Source: Streptomyces lydicus (lineage in GTDB: Bacteria > Actinomycetota > Actinomycetes > Streptomycetales > Streptomycetaceae). From it: a stretch of DNA of 64,000 nt. A model generated the notes under the pieces. That model saw only the letters and a program-made list of their open reading frames with translations, searched no databases and was not told the DNA's origin. How positions within the stretch are numbered: the first letter of the stretch is position 1; the number at the start of each line of letters is the position of its first letter. This document shows positions 26,218 to 35,407 of the stretch, piece by piece. The stretch covers positions 6,448,001 through 6,512,000 of the forward strand of contig NZ_RDTE01000003.1 of NCBI RefSeq assembly GCF_004125265.1, given 5' to 3'. The position numbers and the translations under genes are program-made.

Positions 26218-26957
26218 ACGCCGCGCCCGCCGACCAGATCCGCCTCCTCGACGTCCAGGCCCTGGACGTGAGGCTCACCCAGCTCGCCCACCGGCGCAAC
26301 AACCTCCCCGAGCTGGCCGAGCTGCAGACCCTGGAGGCCGACCTCATCCAGCAGCGCGACCTGCTCGTCGCCGCGCAGACCGAGGAGAGCGACACCAGCC
26401 GCGAGCAGACCAAGGCCGAGCAGGACGTGGACCAGGTGCGCCAGCGCGCCGCCCGCGACCAGAAGCGCCTGGACTCCGGTGCCGTCACCTCCCCCAAGGA
26501 CCTGGAGAACCTCCAGCGCGAACTGACCTCGCTGGCCAAGCGCCAAGGTGACCTGGAGGACGTCGTCCTGGAGGTCATGGAGCGCCGCGAGAGCGCCCAG
26601 GAGCGGGTGACCGAGCTGACCGGCCGGGTCGACGCCATCCAGGCCAAGGTCGACGACGCCGCCGCCCGCCGGGACGCCGCCTTCGCCGAGATCGACACCG
26701 AGCGCGGCACGGTCTCCAAGGAGCGCGAGCTGACCGTCGCCGACATCCCGGCCGACCTGCTGAAGCTCTACGACAAGATCCGCACGAAGGAGGGCGGCGT
26801 CGGTGCGGCCCGCCTCTACCAGCGCCGCTGCGAGGGCTGCCGCCTGGAGCTGAACATCACCGAGGTCAACGACGTCCGTGCGGCCGCCGCCGATACGGTG
26901 CTGCGCTGCGAGAACTGCACCCGCATCCTGGTCCGTACGCCCGACTCGGGTCTGTAG
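26214..26957 (+). CDS. Zinc-ribbon coiled-coil protein (DUF164/C4-type)
   Basis: A 247-aa protein. A long coiled coil (about 10-185) is rich in Glu, Arg and Gln heptads. The C-terminal zinc ribbon has Cys pairs in RRCEGCRLEL and LRCENCTRI. It probably acts as a nucleic-acid or protein-binding scaffold. The conserved N-terminus (AAPADQIRLLDVQALD) requires a CTG start at 26214, overlapping the Nif3 gene stop as CTGA, with AGGAG 7 nt upstream. The next candidate, GTG at 26268, would cut off that conserved segment. The following gene starts 4 nt after its stop. Confidence 0.85.
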   Translation: MNAAPADQIRLLDVQALDVRLTQLAHRRNNLPELAELQTLEADLIQQRDLLVAAQTEESDTSREQTKAEQDVDQVRQRAARDQKRLDSGAVTSPKDLENLQRELTSLAKRQGDLEDVVLEVMERRESAQERVTELTGRVDAIQAKVDDAAARRDAAFAEIDTERGTVSKERELTVADIPADLLKLYDKIRTKEGGVGAARLYQRRCEGCRLELNITEVNDVRAAAADTVLRCENCTRILVRTPDSGL

Positions 26958-26960
26958 GCC

Positions 26961-28154
26961 GTGTCGCGCGCGCTGATCGTCGAGGCGGACGGCGGGTCCC
27001 GGGGCAACCCGGGGCCGGCCGGCTACGGCGCGGTCGTCCTCGACCCGGAGTCGGGCGAGGCGCTGGCCGAGGCCGCCGAGTTCATCGGCACCGCCACCAA
27101 CAACGTCGCCGAGTACAAGGGCCTGGTGGCCGGTCTGCGGGCGGCGTATGCGCTCGATCCGCAGGCCCGTATCCAGGTGCGGATGGACTCCAAGCTCGTC
27201 GTCGAGCAGATGTCCGGGCGCTGGAAGATCAAGCACCCGGACATGAAGCCGCTGGCCGCCGAGGCCGGTGCGGTCTTCCCGCCCGGCCAGGTCACCTACG
27301 AGTGGATCCCCCGCGCGCAGAACAAGCACGCGGACCGGCTCGCCAACGAGGCGATGGACGCCGGGAAGGCCGGCCGGCAGTGGGAGCCGGGCAACTCCAC
27401 GGCGGCGCTCGCCACCGCGGCCGCGCCCGCCCGCAGCGCCGCCGCCCGGGCCGCCGACGAGGCGGTGGCGACGGCGGAGGAGGCAGCGTCCCCCGCGGCC
27501 CCGGCGGTCGGCTGGGGCTCTCCCGACCTCGGTCCGCCCGCGACCTTCGTCCTGCTGCGGCACGGCGAGACCCCGCTGACGCCCGAGAAGCGGTTCTCCG
27601 GCAGCGGCGGCACCGACCCCGCGCTCTCCGACGCCGGGCGCCGCCAGGCCGAGGCGACCGCCGCCGCGCTCGCCGCCCGGGGCACGATCCAGGCCGTCGT
27701 CAGCTCACCGCTGCGGCGCTGCCGGGAGACCGCCGGCGCGGTCGCGGACCGGCTCGGCCTGGAGGTCCGGATCGAGGAGGGCCTGCGCGAGACCGACTTC
27801 GGGGCGTGGGAGGGGCTGACGTTCGCCGAGGTGCGCGAGCGCCACCCCGACGACCTCGACGCCTGGCTCGGCTCCGCCGAGGTGGCGCCCACCGGAGGCG
27901 GCGAGTCCTTCGCGACGGTCGCCCGCCGGGTCGCCGTCGCCCGCGACAAGCTCCTCGCGCGCTACGCGGGCAAGACCGTCCTCGTGGTCACCCATGTCAC
28001 CCCCGTCAAGACGCTGGTCCGCCTCGCGCTGGGTGCCCCGCCGGAGTCGCTGTTCCGGATGGAGCTGTCCGCGGCCTCGCTCTCGGTCGTCGCGTACTAC
28101 TCCGACGGCAACGCCTCGCTGCGGCTGCTGAACGACACCTCGCATCTGCGGTAG
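26961..28154 (+). CDS. Bifunctional RNase HI / histidine phosphatase (Rv2228c-like)
   Basis: A 397-aa fusion. The N-terminal RNase HI (about 1-135) has the catalytic acids in VEADGGSRGNPGPAG, NNVAEYKGL, MDSKLVVEQMSGRW and HADRLANEAMD, and degrades RNA in RNA:DNA hybrids. After an Ala-rich linker (about 145-185), the C-terminal phosphoglycerate-mutase-type domain carries LLRHGETPLTPEKRFSG with the phospho-accepting His; relatives are alpha-ribazole phosphatases (CobC). This fusion is an actinobacterial hallmark. The GTG start is 4 nt behind the zinc-ribbon gene. A 15-bp stem-loop follows the gene. Confidence 0.92.
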   Translation: MSRALIVEADGGSRGNPGPAGYGAVVLDPESGEALAEAAEFIGTATNNVAEYKGLVAGLRAAYALDPQARIQVRMDSKLVVEQMSGRWKIKHPDMKPLAAEAGAVFPPGQVTYEWIPRAQNKHADRLANEAMDAGKAGRQWEPGNSTAALATAAAPARSAAARAADEAVATAEEAASPAAPAVGWGSPDLGPPATFVLLRHGETPLTPEKRFSGSGGTDPALSDAGRRQAEATAAALAARGTIQAVVSSPLRRCRETAGAVADRLGLEVRIEEGLRETDFGAWEGLTFAEVRERHPDDLDAWLGSAEVAPTGGGESFATVARRVAVARDKLLARYAGKTVLVVTHVTPVKTLVRLALGAPPESLFRMELSAASLSVVAYYSDGNASLRLLNDTSHLR

Positions 28155-28202
28155 CGGCCGTGCCGCGACAGCGCGGCCTCGCCCCCCGTGGCCAGGGCGA
28201 CC

Positions 28203-28237
28203 GGGCCCGGTACCTCGCAGGCCGAGGTGCCGGGCCC
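28203..28237. terminator. Bidirectional stem-loop between convergent genes
   Basis: The arm at 28203-28217 pairs with 28223-28237 (one G-T type mismatch) around a 5-nt loop, followed by TTC. It separates the RNase H operon from eda. Confidence 0.75.
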
Positions 28238-28277
28238 TTCGTGGACCCAGGCGCGGGGCCCGTCGTACGCGACGGCC

Positions 28278-28940
28278 TCAGGCCGCCAACGCCGAGGCCT
28301 CCCGGGCGAGTTGGTGCACCCGGTCCCAGTTCTTGGCGGCCAGCGCCTCGGCCGGCAGCATCCAGGTGCCGCCGACGCAGCCGACGTTCGGCAGCGCCAG
28401 ATAGGACGGCGCCGACGCCAGGCCGATGCCTCCGGTCGGACAGAAGCGGGCCTGCGGCAGCGGCCCGGCCAGCGCCCCGAGATAGGCGGTGCCGCCGGCC
28501 GCCTCGGCCGGGAAGAACTTCATCTCGGTGACGCCCTCGGCCAGCAGCGTCACCACCTCCGAGGCCGTGGAGACCCCCGGCAGGAACGGCACCCCGGAGT
28601 CCCGCATCGCGCCCAGCAGCCGCGGTGACCAGCCGGGGCTGACCAGGAAGCGGGCGCCGGCCGTCAGGGCCATCTCGACCTGGCCGGGAGTGAGCAGGGT
28701 GCCCGCGCCGATCACCGCCTCCGGGACCTCGTCGGCAACGGCCCGGATCGCGTCCAGCGCGGCGGGCGTCCGCAGGGTCACCTCGATCGCGGGCAGTCCG
28801 CCGCCGACCAGCGCCCTTGCGAGCGGTACGGCATCGGCCGCGTCGTCCAGTACGACGACCGGGATGACGGGGGCGAGCCCGAGGACCGAGGAGGGGGGCG
28901 CGGGGGAGGGGGAGGAGGGGGCGCGAGTCACGCCGCCCAT
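28278..28940 (-). CDS. eda: KDPG/KHG aldolase
   Basis: A 220-aa class I aldolase. It splits 2-keto-3-deoxy-6-phosphogluconate into pyruvate and glyceraldehyde 3-phosphate (Entner-Doudoroff type), and often also 4-hydroxy-2-oxoglutarate. The catalytic Glu is in AIEVTLRT, the phosphate loop in GAGTLLTPGQV, the Schiff-base Lys in VTEMKFFPAE, and CPTGGIG closes the barrel. The ATG at 28940 gives a normal length with about 20 extra Ser/Pro-rich residues at the front. No other Entner-Doudoroff gene is adjacent, so the physiological substrate is open. Confidence 0.88.
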   Translation of the reverse strand: MGGVTRAPSSPSPAPPSSVLGLAPVIPVVVLDDAADAVPLARALVGGGLPAIEVTLRTPAALDAIRAVADEVPEAVIGAGTLLTPGQVEMALTAGARFLVSPGWSPRLLGAMRDSGVPFLPGVSTASEVVTLLAEGVTEMKFFPAEAAGGTAYLGALAGPLPQARFCPTGGIGLASAPSYLALPNVGCVGGTWMLPAEALAAKNWDRVHQLAREASALAA

Positions 28941-29118
28941 GGTGCGCCCGGCACCCACTCTCCGCAACGAGCGTTGCACATGCTGCAACGGTGGCCGCCC
29001 GGTGGACTGTTGTGCAACCCAGCCGCTGGGCGGTCGTGCAACCCAGCCGCTGGGCGGCCCCGCAGCCCGTCCGCCCCGCCCAGCCCCCCGGCGGCGCCGC
29101 CCGCCCGGCGACCCCGCC

Positions 29119-29916
29119 CTACAGCTCCGTCACGATCACATCGACGGCCCAAGCCTTGCCGCCCTTCGCCGGCGGCTCCGCCTCCACCGCGTATCCCAGT
29201 TCCCGCAGCGCCTCCACCAGCTCCGCCGGACCCGCCGGCGCCAGGTCCGCCGACAGCAGATCCCGCACCAACCGTCCCTTGGTCGCCTTGTTGAAGTGGC
29301 TGACCACGGTCCGCTTCTCCACACCGGCCACGGTCTTCGACTGCAGCACCCGCACCGTCGCGGTCCGCCCGGCCACCTCGCCCTTGGGCTTCCAGGCCGT
29401 CGCATACGCCGCCGAGCGCAGATCGAGGACCAGTCCGTCCCCGGCGGCCTCGGGCATCACCTCGGCCATCGGCGCCCGCCAGTACGCGCCCAGCGCGCCG
29501 AGCCCCGGCAGCTTCACGCCCATCGAGCAGCGGTAGGACGGAATCCGGTCGCCGATCCGTACGGCGCCCCACAGCCCCGAGAACACCAGCAGGGACCGCT
29601 CGGCCCGCTTCCGGGCCGCCGCGTCCAGGGACGCCAGGCCGAGCGCGTCATAGAGCACCCCGGTGTAGATCTCCCCGGCCGGCCGCGTCCCTGCCGTCCG
29701 CAGGCCCGCGTTCTTGGCGATCTCGCCCTTGAGACCGTCGCTGAGCCCCAGTACCTCCTGGGCCTTGGCCTCGTCCGCCGCGCACAGCCCGACCAGCTCC
29801 TCCAGCACCGCCTCGCGCGCGTCGGTCAGCGCGGGCAGCGACAGCGCACCGGCATCCAGCGGCGCCCCGGCCGCTCCCGCGGCCTTCCCTTCGGACGGCG
29901 GCAACAGCACGAGCAC
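29119..29916 (-). CDS. yaaA: YaaA-family peroxide stress protein (DUF328)
   Basis: A 265-aa UPF0246/YaaA protein. The family-defining N-terminus LLPPSEGK is present, and the SLLVFSGLWGAVR and IPSYRCSM segments are in place. In Escherichia coli YaaA lowers free iron under peroxide stress and binds DNA. The GTG at 29916 has GGGAGAA upstream. It stands alone, divergent from the RNase II-like gene 252 bp away. Confidence 0.88.
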   Translation of the reverse strand: MLVLLPPSEGKAAGAAGAPLDAGALSLPALTDAREAVLEELVGLCAADEAKAQEVLGLSDGLKGEIAKNAGLRTAGTRPAGEIYTGVLYDALGLASLDAAARKRAERSLLVFSGLWGAVRIGDRIPSYRCSMGVKLPGLGALGAYWRAPMAEVMPEAAGDGLVLDLRSAAYATAWKPKGEVAGRTATVRVLQSKTVAGVEKRTVVSHFNKATKGRLVRDLLSADLAPAGPAELVEALRELGYAVEAEPPAKGGKAWAVDVIVTEL

Positions 29917-30168
29917 GGTGGTTCTCCCTCACGGCGGTACGGGTGGTACAGGCGGTACGGCGGGGTGCGGCCCCGGCACAGGGTATGGCCTGCGGCGGAC
30001 GGGCCGAGAACCCGCGAGGCGCCGTCGCCCGGCCGGCTCCCCCATGCCACCGCGGGCCCGGCCCCGCACGCCACCCCGGCCCGATCCCGCACACCCCCGG
30101 CCGGGGCCGGCCCGGCCCGCCACCCGCACGCCGCGCCGGGAGCGGCCGCCCGCCCTACGCTCGAAGGC

Positions 30169-31653
30169 ATGCCCCGTCTCCATATGCATGTGACCGACGC
30201 AGCCGAGGCCCCGCTGCGGGTCGCGCTGCATGAGCTGCGCGGAAGGCTGGAGATCCCGGACCACTTCCCGCCCACGGCCCAGGCCGAGGCGGAGAGCGCC
30301 GCCCGCGCCCCGCGCATACCGGCAGCCGACGGCGCGGTGGCGACCGAGCACACCCTGGAGGACGCCACCGACCTCCCCCTCTTCACCCTCGACCCGACCG
30401 GCTCCCTCGATCTCGACCAGGCCGTGTTCCTGTCCCGGCGCCCCGGCGGCGGCTATCGCGTCCACTACGCCATCGCCGACGTCGCCTCCTTCGTGACCCC
30501 CGGCGGCGCCCTGGACGCTGAGGCGCACCACCGGGTGATGACCCTCTACTTCCCCGACGAGCGGGTCCCGCTGCATCCCCATGTGCTGAGCGAGGGCGCC
30601 GCCGGCCTGCTGCCCGACCGGGACCGCCCGGCCGTCCTGTGGCAGCTCGACCTCGACGCGGACGGTGCCCTGACCGCCGCGTCCGTACGCCGCGCCCTGG
30701 TCCGCTCCCGCGCCCGGCTGGACTACGCCGGCGTCCAGCGGATCCTGGACGACGGGACGGCAGAGGAGCCGCTCGCCCTGCTCCGCGAGATCGGCCTGCT
30801 GCGTGAGGAACGGGAGGTCGCCCGGGGCGCGATCTCCCTCCACGTCCCCGAGCAGGAGATCGTCGAGCGGGACGGCCGCTACACCCTCGAATACCGCGCC
30901 CCGCTCCCGGCCTACGGCTGGAACGCGCAGATCTCCCTGCTCACCGGCATGGCGGCGGCCGAACTGATGCTGGCCTCCGGCACCGGCATCCTCCGCACAC
31001 TGCCGACCGCCCCTGACGGCTCGGTCGCCCGGCTCCGCCTGACCGCCCGCGCGCTCGGCGTCGACTGGCCGCACCACACCTCGTACGCGGCGCTGATCCG
31101 CACCCTCGACCCGCGGCACCCCGCCCACGCCGCGTTCCTGCAGGAGTGCACCGCCCTGCTGCGCGGCGCCGGTTACACCACCTTCGACGGCACCGCGCCC
31201 CGGGCCTCGGAGGCGCTGCACGCCGCCGTCGCCGCCCCGTACGCGCATGCCACCGCGCCGTTGCGGCGGCTGGCCGACCGCTACGCCTCCGAGCTGTGCC
31301 TGGCCGCTTCGGCCGGCGCCGAACCGCCCGGCTGGGTACGCAGCGCGCTGCCCGCCCTGCCCCGCGAGATGGAGACCGGTGCCCGGCGCGCCAACCTGGT
31401 GGAGCGCTCCTGCGTCGACCTGGTGGAAGCGGCGCTGCTCCGGGACCGGGTCGGCGAGATCTTCGAGGCGCTGGTCGTCGACATCCAGGAGAAGGACCCC
31501 ACCCACGGCACCGTCCACCTCTACGACCCGGCCGTCATCGGCAGCGTCGAAACCGCCCCGGAAGGCCCCGCGCTACCCCTGGGCCACCGCATCCCGGTCC
31601 GCCTCACCGAAGCCGAACCGGGCCACCACCCCGTCCGCTTCACCCCTGCCTGA
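30169..31653 (+). CDS. RNB-domain (RNase II/R-type) exoribonuclease
   Basis: A 494-aa protein with an RNB catalytic domain, shorter than RNase R and lacking clear S1 and cold-shock domains. The metal-binding aspartates are in TLDPTGSLDLDQAVF, followed by YRVHYAIADVASFV, and the RNA-clamp region APYAHATAPLRRLADRY is typical. It should degrade RNA 3' to 5'. The ATG at 30169 is 7 nt after TACGCT (30156-30161), which indicates a leaderless message; a second ATG at 30184 is possible. Its 3' end overlaps the end of the opposite membrane-protein gene by 14 bp. Confidence 0.85.
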   Translation: MPRLHMHVTDAAEAPLRVALHELRGRLEIPDHFPPTAQAEAESAARAPRIPAADGAVATEHTLEDATDLPLFTLDPTGSLDLDQAVFLSRRPGGGYRVHYAIADVASFVTPGGALDAEAHHRVMTLYFPDERVPLHPHVLSEGAAGLLPDRDRPAVLWQLDLDADGALTAASVRRALVRSRARLDYAGVQRILDDGTAEEPLALLREIGLLREEREVARGAISLHVPEQEIVERDGRYTLEYRAPLPAYGWNAQISLLTGMAAAELMLASGTGILRTLPTAPDGSVARLRLTARALGVDWPHHTSYAALIRTLDPRHPAHAAFLQECTALLRGAGYTTFDGTAPRASEALHAAVAAPYAHATAPLRRLADRYASELCLAASAGAEPPGWVRSALPALPREMETGARRANLVERSCVDLVEAALLRDRVGEIFEALVVDIQEKDPTHGTVHLYDPAVIGSVETAPEGPALPLGHRIPVRLTEAEPGHHPVRFTPA

Positions 31654-32377
31654 CGGCGGCCCCGCCCGTCCCCGCGGCCGTGCCCTCTCCCGTCTCCGGC
31701 GCCGTCCCCGTCGCCATGCCCCCTCCCGTTCCCGCCACCGCGCCCTCTCCCGACCCCAACGCCGTCCCCGCGTGCACCGTCGCCAGCTGCGCCCGCAGGG
31801 CCGTCACCGCCGCCCGCGCGTCATCGGCATGGAACCGCACCGTACGCACGGTCTCCTGCCGCCCCAGCAAACCGAAGGCCACGACCGGTTCGGACAGCTC
31901 GACGGTGACCGAGGTCTGATCGCCGACCACCAGCTCCACCACCTCCACCTCGCCGCTGTCCTTCTTCGGCTCTCTGACGAACCGGAGGTCGTAGCGCACG
32001 GAGGCGATCAGCTCCAGCGGGATCCGTATGTCACGGCGCGCACCGGCCCGTAGCCACAAGATCTCCACCCCCAGCACATGCGGCCGGGTGACCGCCGCCG
32101 CCTGCAGACCCAGCACCGCCAGCACCGTGTAGACGTCGAGGACCAGCATCACCGCGTGCGCCACCGGATGGTCCGCCAGCAGCACGCTGACCCCGACCGA
32201 CTCCACCACACACACGAACGCCAGCCCGTACACGAACGCGGCCTGTGGCCCCGCATACGCCAGGGCCCGCTCACCCGGCGCCACCCCGATCCGCCGCCGC
32301 GCCACCCACGAGCCCAGGCTGGCCAGCCACCGCGCCTCGTAGGCGGCCAGCCGGCGCAGCGTGGCCACCCGGCTCAC
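31640..32377 (-). CDS. Uncharacterised membrane protein
   Basis: 245 aa, not recognised. After a charged N-terminus (about 1-30) come two hydrophobic segments (about 47-68 and 73-97). A soluble beta-rich domain follows (about 105-200, with IPLELIASVRYDLRFV and VTVELSEPVVAFGL), resembling bacterial PH-like membrane-associated domains. The C-terminal 40 residues are Gly/Thr/Ala-rich. The GTG start at 32377 overlaps the MerR gene stop (GTGA), so it is co-translated with the regulator, possibly as its sensor partner or target. Confidence 0.7.
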   Translation of the reverse strand: MSRVATLRRLAAYEARWLASLGSWVARRRIGVAPGERALAYAGPQAAFVYGLAFVCVVESVGVSVLLADHPVAHAVMLVLDVYTVLAVLGLQAAAVTRPHVLGVEILWLRAGARRDIRIPLELIASVRYDLRFVREPKKDSGEVEVVELVVGDQTSVTVELSEPVVAFGLLGRQETVRTVRFHADDARAAVTALRAQLATVHAGTALGSGEGAVAGTGGGMATGTAPETGEGTAAGTGGAAVRQG

Positions 32378-33186
32378 CGCGCACGCTCCGCGACGAGCCG
32401 GATCGCCCGGCGTACGGCCTGGGCCTGCGCGGGCGCGACATGCTCGTAGTACGCCGTCAGGAAGCTGTCGCCGGCCTCCGCGCCCGCCCCGGCTGCCTGC
32501 TCCCATTGCTCCCTGCCGGTCTGGGCGACCACCGCCGGCGGAATGCAGTCCGCCAGCGCCCGCGCGGCCGCTTCCACCCGCGGATCGTCCGCCGCGGCCT
32601 CCACCAGCGCGTCGAGCAGGCCGTACACCTCGTACATCTGCTGCATCGCCCCGGGCGCCGCGACCGCCTCCCCCAGCAGCTCCACCATCCGCTTGTTCCC
32701 CTCCGCCTCGCCCGTCGATTCGAGCAGCGCCAGCACCTCCCGTTCCTTCGCCGCCATCGCGGGCTCCGGCCCCGGGTGCGCGGCGGAAGCACGGGCCATC
32801 TCCGCGAAGAGCGCCGCCAGTTCGTCCGACACCGGCCCCTCCGCGGGCAGCCCGCCGTGCTGGTCCGCCTGCCGCCGCACCGCCGCCAGCCGGGCCCGCC
32901 GCGACCGGATCTCCTCCTCCTGGCGGGCCAGATCCGCGTCCAGCTCGGCCAGCACCTCGTGCAGCTCACGCCCCGCGTCATCGGCGAGGACGTCCCGCAC
33001 CTCGTCCAGCCCCAGCCCCAACTCCGTCAGCCGGCGCACCCGGGCGAGCGCGACCGCGTCCCGCAGCCCGTACTCCCGGTAGCCGTTGGCGCGGCGTTCC
33101 GGCTCGGGCAGCAGCCCGAGGTGGTGGTAGTGGCGTACGGCACGGGTGCTGACGCCGATCAGACGTGCGAGCTCTCCGATTCTCAT
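32374..33186 (-). CDS. MerR-family transcriptional regulator
   Basis: A 270-aa regulator. The N-terminal winged helix-turn-helix reads MRIGELARLIGVSTRAVRHY, then HHLGLLPEP and NGYREYGLRDA, and a dimerising coiled coil (about 75-110) follows. A helical effector region (about 120-270) resembles the ligand pocket of multidrug-type MerR proteins; no metal-binding Cys pair is present. The gene has a MerR-type promoter of its own (33193-33223), so it is autoregulated. The ATG is 6 nt after the -10 box, so the message is leaderless. Co-transcribed with the membrane protein that follows. Confidence 0.88.
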   Translation of the reverse strand: MRIGELARLIGVSTRAVRHYHHLGLLPEPERRANGYREYGLRDAVALARVRRLTELGLGLDEVRDVLADDAGRELHEVLAELDADLARQEEEIRSRRARLAAVRRQADQHGGLPAEGPVSDELAALFAEMARASAAHPGPEPAMAAKEREVLALLESTGEAEGNKRMVELLGEAVAAPGAMQQMYEVYGLLDALVEAAADDPRVEAAARALADCIPPAVVAQTGREQWEQAAGAGAEAGDSFLTAYYEHVAPAQAQAVRRAIRLVAERAR

Positions 33187-33192
33187 GTGCCC

Positions 33193-33223
33193 AGTACAAA
33201 CGTTGCCGCTGCGACAAGGTCAA
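33193..33223 (-). promoter_or_regulatory. MerR-type promoter with 19-bp spacer and central palindrome
   Basis: On the minus strand TTGACC (33223-33218) and TGTACT (33198-33193) are 19 bp apart, longer than the usual 17. The palindrome TTGTCGC-A-GCGGCAA (33217-33203) fills the spacer, the standard MerR operator position in which DNA distortion activates transcription. Confidence 0.75.
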
Positions 33224-33377
33224 GACCCGGCCCCGGGGCCGGAACGAGGAAGCCCGGCGGGAAACGGGGAAGCCTGCGGAGAACGGGGAACTCTGGGGAA
33301 ACGGGGAAGCCCGGCAGGAACAGGAGGGAAGCCCGGCGAGGACCGACGTTCCCTACGGGTAGCATGGTCACCACGGC
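33224..33377. repeat. Short GGAAGCC(C/T)GG(C/A)GG repeats before rnpB
   Basis: A purine-rich stretch with several copies of GGGGAAGCCCGGC-like sequence. TAGCAT (33360-33365) near its end is a plausible -10 box for rnpB. Confidence 0.45.
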
Positions 33378-33782
33378 GGACGAGCCGGCCGGACGGCCGC
33401 GTGGGGATCACCGATCCCCCCGAGGAACGTCCGGGCTCCACAGGGCAAGGTGGTGGGTAACGCCCACCCGGGGTGACCCGCGGGACAGTGCCACAGAAAA
33501 CAGACCGCCGGAGGCTTCGGCCTCCGGTAAGGGTGAAACGGTGGTGTAAGAGACCACCAGCCTCCGAGGTGACTCGGAGGGCTAGGTAAACCCCACCTGG
33601 AGCAAGGTCAAGAGGAGGCATCTGCTGATGCCTCTGCGCGGACGACCGAGGGCTGCCCGCCCGAGTCCGCGGGTAGACCGCACGAGGCTGCCGGCAACGG
33701 CAGCCCTAGATGGATGGCCGTCTCCCCCCGGCCCGCAAGGACCGGAGGCGACAGAACCCGGCGTACAGGCCGACTCGTCCGC
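33378..33782 (+). ncRNA. rnpB: RNase P RNA (class A)
   Basis: The catalytic RNA of RNase P, which trims tRNA 5' ends. The conserved core is readable: GAGGAACGTCCGGGCTCC near the 5' side (P4 and CR-I), then AGGGCAAGGTGGTGGGTAAC, CAGTGCCACAGAAAACAGAC (CR-II/III) and, near the 3' end, GACAGAACCCGGCGTACAGG (P4 partner). GGACGAG (33378-33384) pairs with CTCGTCC (33774-33780) as helix P1. The length of about 405 nt is normal for Streptomyces. Exact ends are estimated from P1. The protein-like frames over it are spurious. Confidence 0.95.
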
Positions 33783-33924
33783 CCCCACGACCCCGACCAG
33801 GTGAACGCCCCGGCCGGGGCCGTTGCGCGGGGCGCTCGCCCTGACACTGCCCTGACACCGCCGGCTCCTCCAGCCGAAGCCGGCGGCGTAGCGTCTTCCC
33901 GCCCGATCCGCGATCGTATGCGGC

Positions 33925-34221
33925 ATGGACTTCGACGAAACAGAGATGCGTGAAGCGGTCCGCGAGTTGGCCGGGGCCTTGGAGACGATGCTCAACCTGG
34001 TCAAAGCCGATGCGCTTCCCGCGACTCCCGAGGCTCACCGCCTCATGCGCGAGGCGATGGCCTTCCTCGACGAGTCGAGCGACCGGATCTCCGCCCCGGA
34101 CAGGCCGGGTGAGGTCCTCGACCTCGCCAAGACCCTCAACGGACTGGTCACTTCGGCGCGGGAGCAGATCCTCGCCGACACCGTCGCCGCCTCGCCCGTG
34201 CCCGACCACCCGGACATCTGA
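33925..34221 (+). CDS. Small acidic helical protein (98 aa)
   Basis: 98 residues, entirely helical in appearance (METMLNLVKADALPATPEA-like heptads), net acidic, with no membrane segment or cysteine. Not recognised. The ATG at 33925 lacks an obvious ribosome binding site; a leaderless start is possible but the -10 is unclear. It lies between rnpB and the convergent LuxR-type regulator. Codon third positions support coding. Confidence 0.55.
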   Translation: MDFDETEMREAVRELAGALETMLNLVKADALPATPEAHRLMREAMAFLDESSDRISAPDRPGEVLDLAKTLNGLVTSAREQILADTVAASPVPDHPDI

Positions 34222-34345
34222 ACACTCCGCGCCGATCCTGGGGCGAACGGAGTCGGGCCGTTCTCCATGAGCCTTGCCCGGACGCAACTCCGCCTGCGCC
34301 AGGTGGCAGGAGTCCGTCTGGCGGCAGGAGTCCGGCCGAGCCGGA

Positions 34346-35407
34346 TCAGCTGCCGGTGTCGATCTGTGAGGAGATCCGCGGCACCACGCCTCGTTCCCGT
34401 ATCTGGTGGGAGTGCAGGAGGTAGCCGAGGTGCAGCCGGTTTCTTGCTCCCAGCCTTCGCATGAGGTCCGAGACATGACGCTGGCAGGTCCGTAAGGACA
34501 TGCCCAGCCGGCGGGCGATGACCTTGTCCTCGAGGCCCTCTGTCAGCAGGTGGGCGATCGTGGTCTTGATGTCGTCGAGGACTTGGTCGGCGGTCGCCGG
34601 GTCGTACCGGCAGGGGAAGGGGATGGCTGTGCTCCAGGCCGGTTCGAATGCGGACCGCATGAAAGCGACCACGTGGGGATCCCGGACGATCAGTGCGCCG
34701 TGCCGGTCGTCGCGCAGAGAGGTCACCGCCACCTTGCCGTCGAAGAGGAGCAGCTTCATGAATCCGTCGCTGCGGGTGCGGACTTCGGCTCCCCGTCCGG
34801 TGACGTGGTGGACGAACTCCGCGGTCGCGGGGCTGAATCGCGCGGTGTGCTGGTAGAGGGTCCGCAGCCGCACGCCCCGGTCCAGTAACTCGTCGGTGCG
34901 CTCCAGCGATTCCGTGAGCGCTTCGGCGGGCCGCGCTCCGCCCGGCTGAGCGGTGATCACTTCTTCGGTGGCCTCGGCGGCGAGCTGGGTGAGGGCCCGG
35001 CGGACCGAGGGAAGATCCGGGATGATCTCCAGGGGGCTCGACCCGGCCTCGTGCAGCGTGGCGCTCTCGTAGACCTGCGAGAGTTCGGAGTACACCTCCC
35101 GGATGGCCTCCACCTCACGCTGACGACGGGTGAGTTCTCTGACGATCGGCCAGACGAACTGCACCCTGGCGCTTTCGGGCGAGAGAGCCCGCAGGGTGCC
35201 CTTCTCCCACGAGGACCTGCACAGCAGCCTGAGCGTCATCAGCTGGTCGATCGCCTGGTCCAGGCATTCGTGGGACATCCGCGTCCGCGTACGCGCCTCA
35301 TGGGTCGGGATGCCTTCGGGGACCTCGGCCAGGAACCGGTACACAGCCCGGACTTCCTCACTCAGAACAGGCCATTCCCCTGTGGCATGAAGGCCGGATA
35401 CCTCCAC
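34346..35407 (-). CDS. LuxR-type regulator with TrmB-like N-terminal domain
   Basis: About 353 aa. An N-terminal TrmB/MarR-like helix-turn-helix (LSEEVRAVYRFLAEVPEGIP to about residue 75) is followed by a coiled linker. A phospholipase-D-like sensor region (about 140-260, with a SPATAEFVHH and SDGFMKLLLFDGKVAV segment) comes next. The C-terminal GerE helix-turn-helix reads HLLTEGLEDKVIARRLGMSL, then RTCQRHVSDLMRRLG. Such solo regulators often sit beside Streptomyces biosynthetic clusters. The start GTG at 35407 has GGGAG 8 nt upstream; longer starts up to 35488 are possible. It is divergent from the SGNH/carbamoyltransferase operon and is its likely regulator. Confidence 0.82.
   Translation of the reverse strand: MEVSGLHATGEWPVLSEEVRAVYRFLAEVPEGIPTHEARTRTRMSHECLDQAIDQLMTLRLLCRSSWEKGTLRALSPESARVQFVWPIVRELTRRQREVEAIREVYSELSQVYESATLHEAGSSPLEIIPDLPSVRRALTQLAAEATEEVITAQPGGARPAEALTESLERTDELLDRGVRLRTLYQHTARFSPATAEFVHHVTGRGAEVRTRSDGFMKLLLFDGKVAVTSLRDDRHGALIVRDPHVVAFMRSAFEPAWSTAIPFPCRYDPATADQVLDDIKTTIAHLLTEGLEDKVIARRLGMSLRTCQRHVSDLMRRLGARNRLHLGYLLHSHQIRERGVVPRISSQIDTGS

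Noticed and set aside
33220..33860. Open frames on both strands in this interval
   Set aside because: The sequence is the RNase P RNA with its conserved core, so these frames are spurious.
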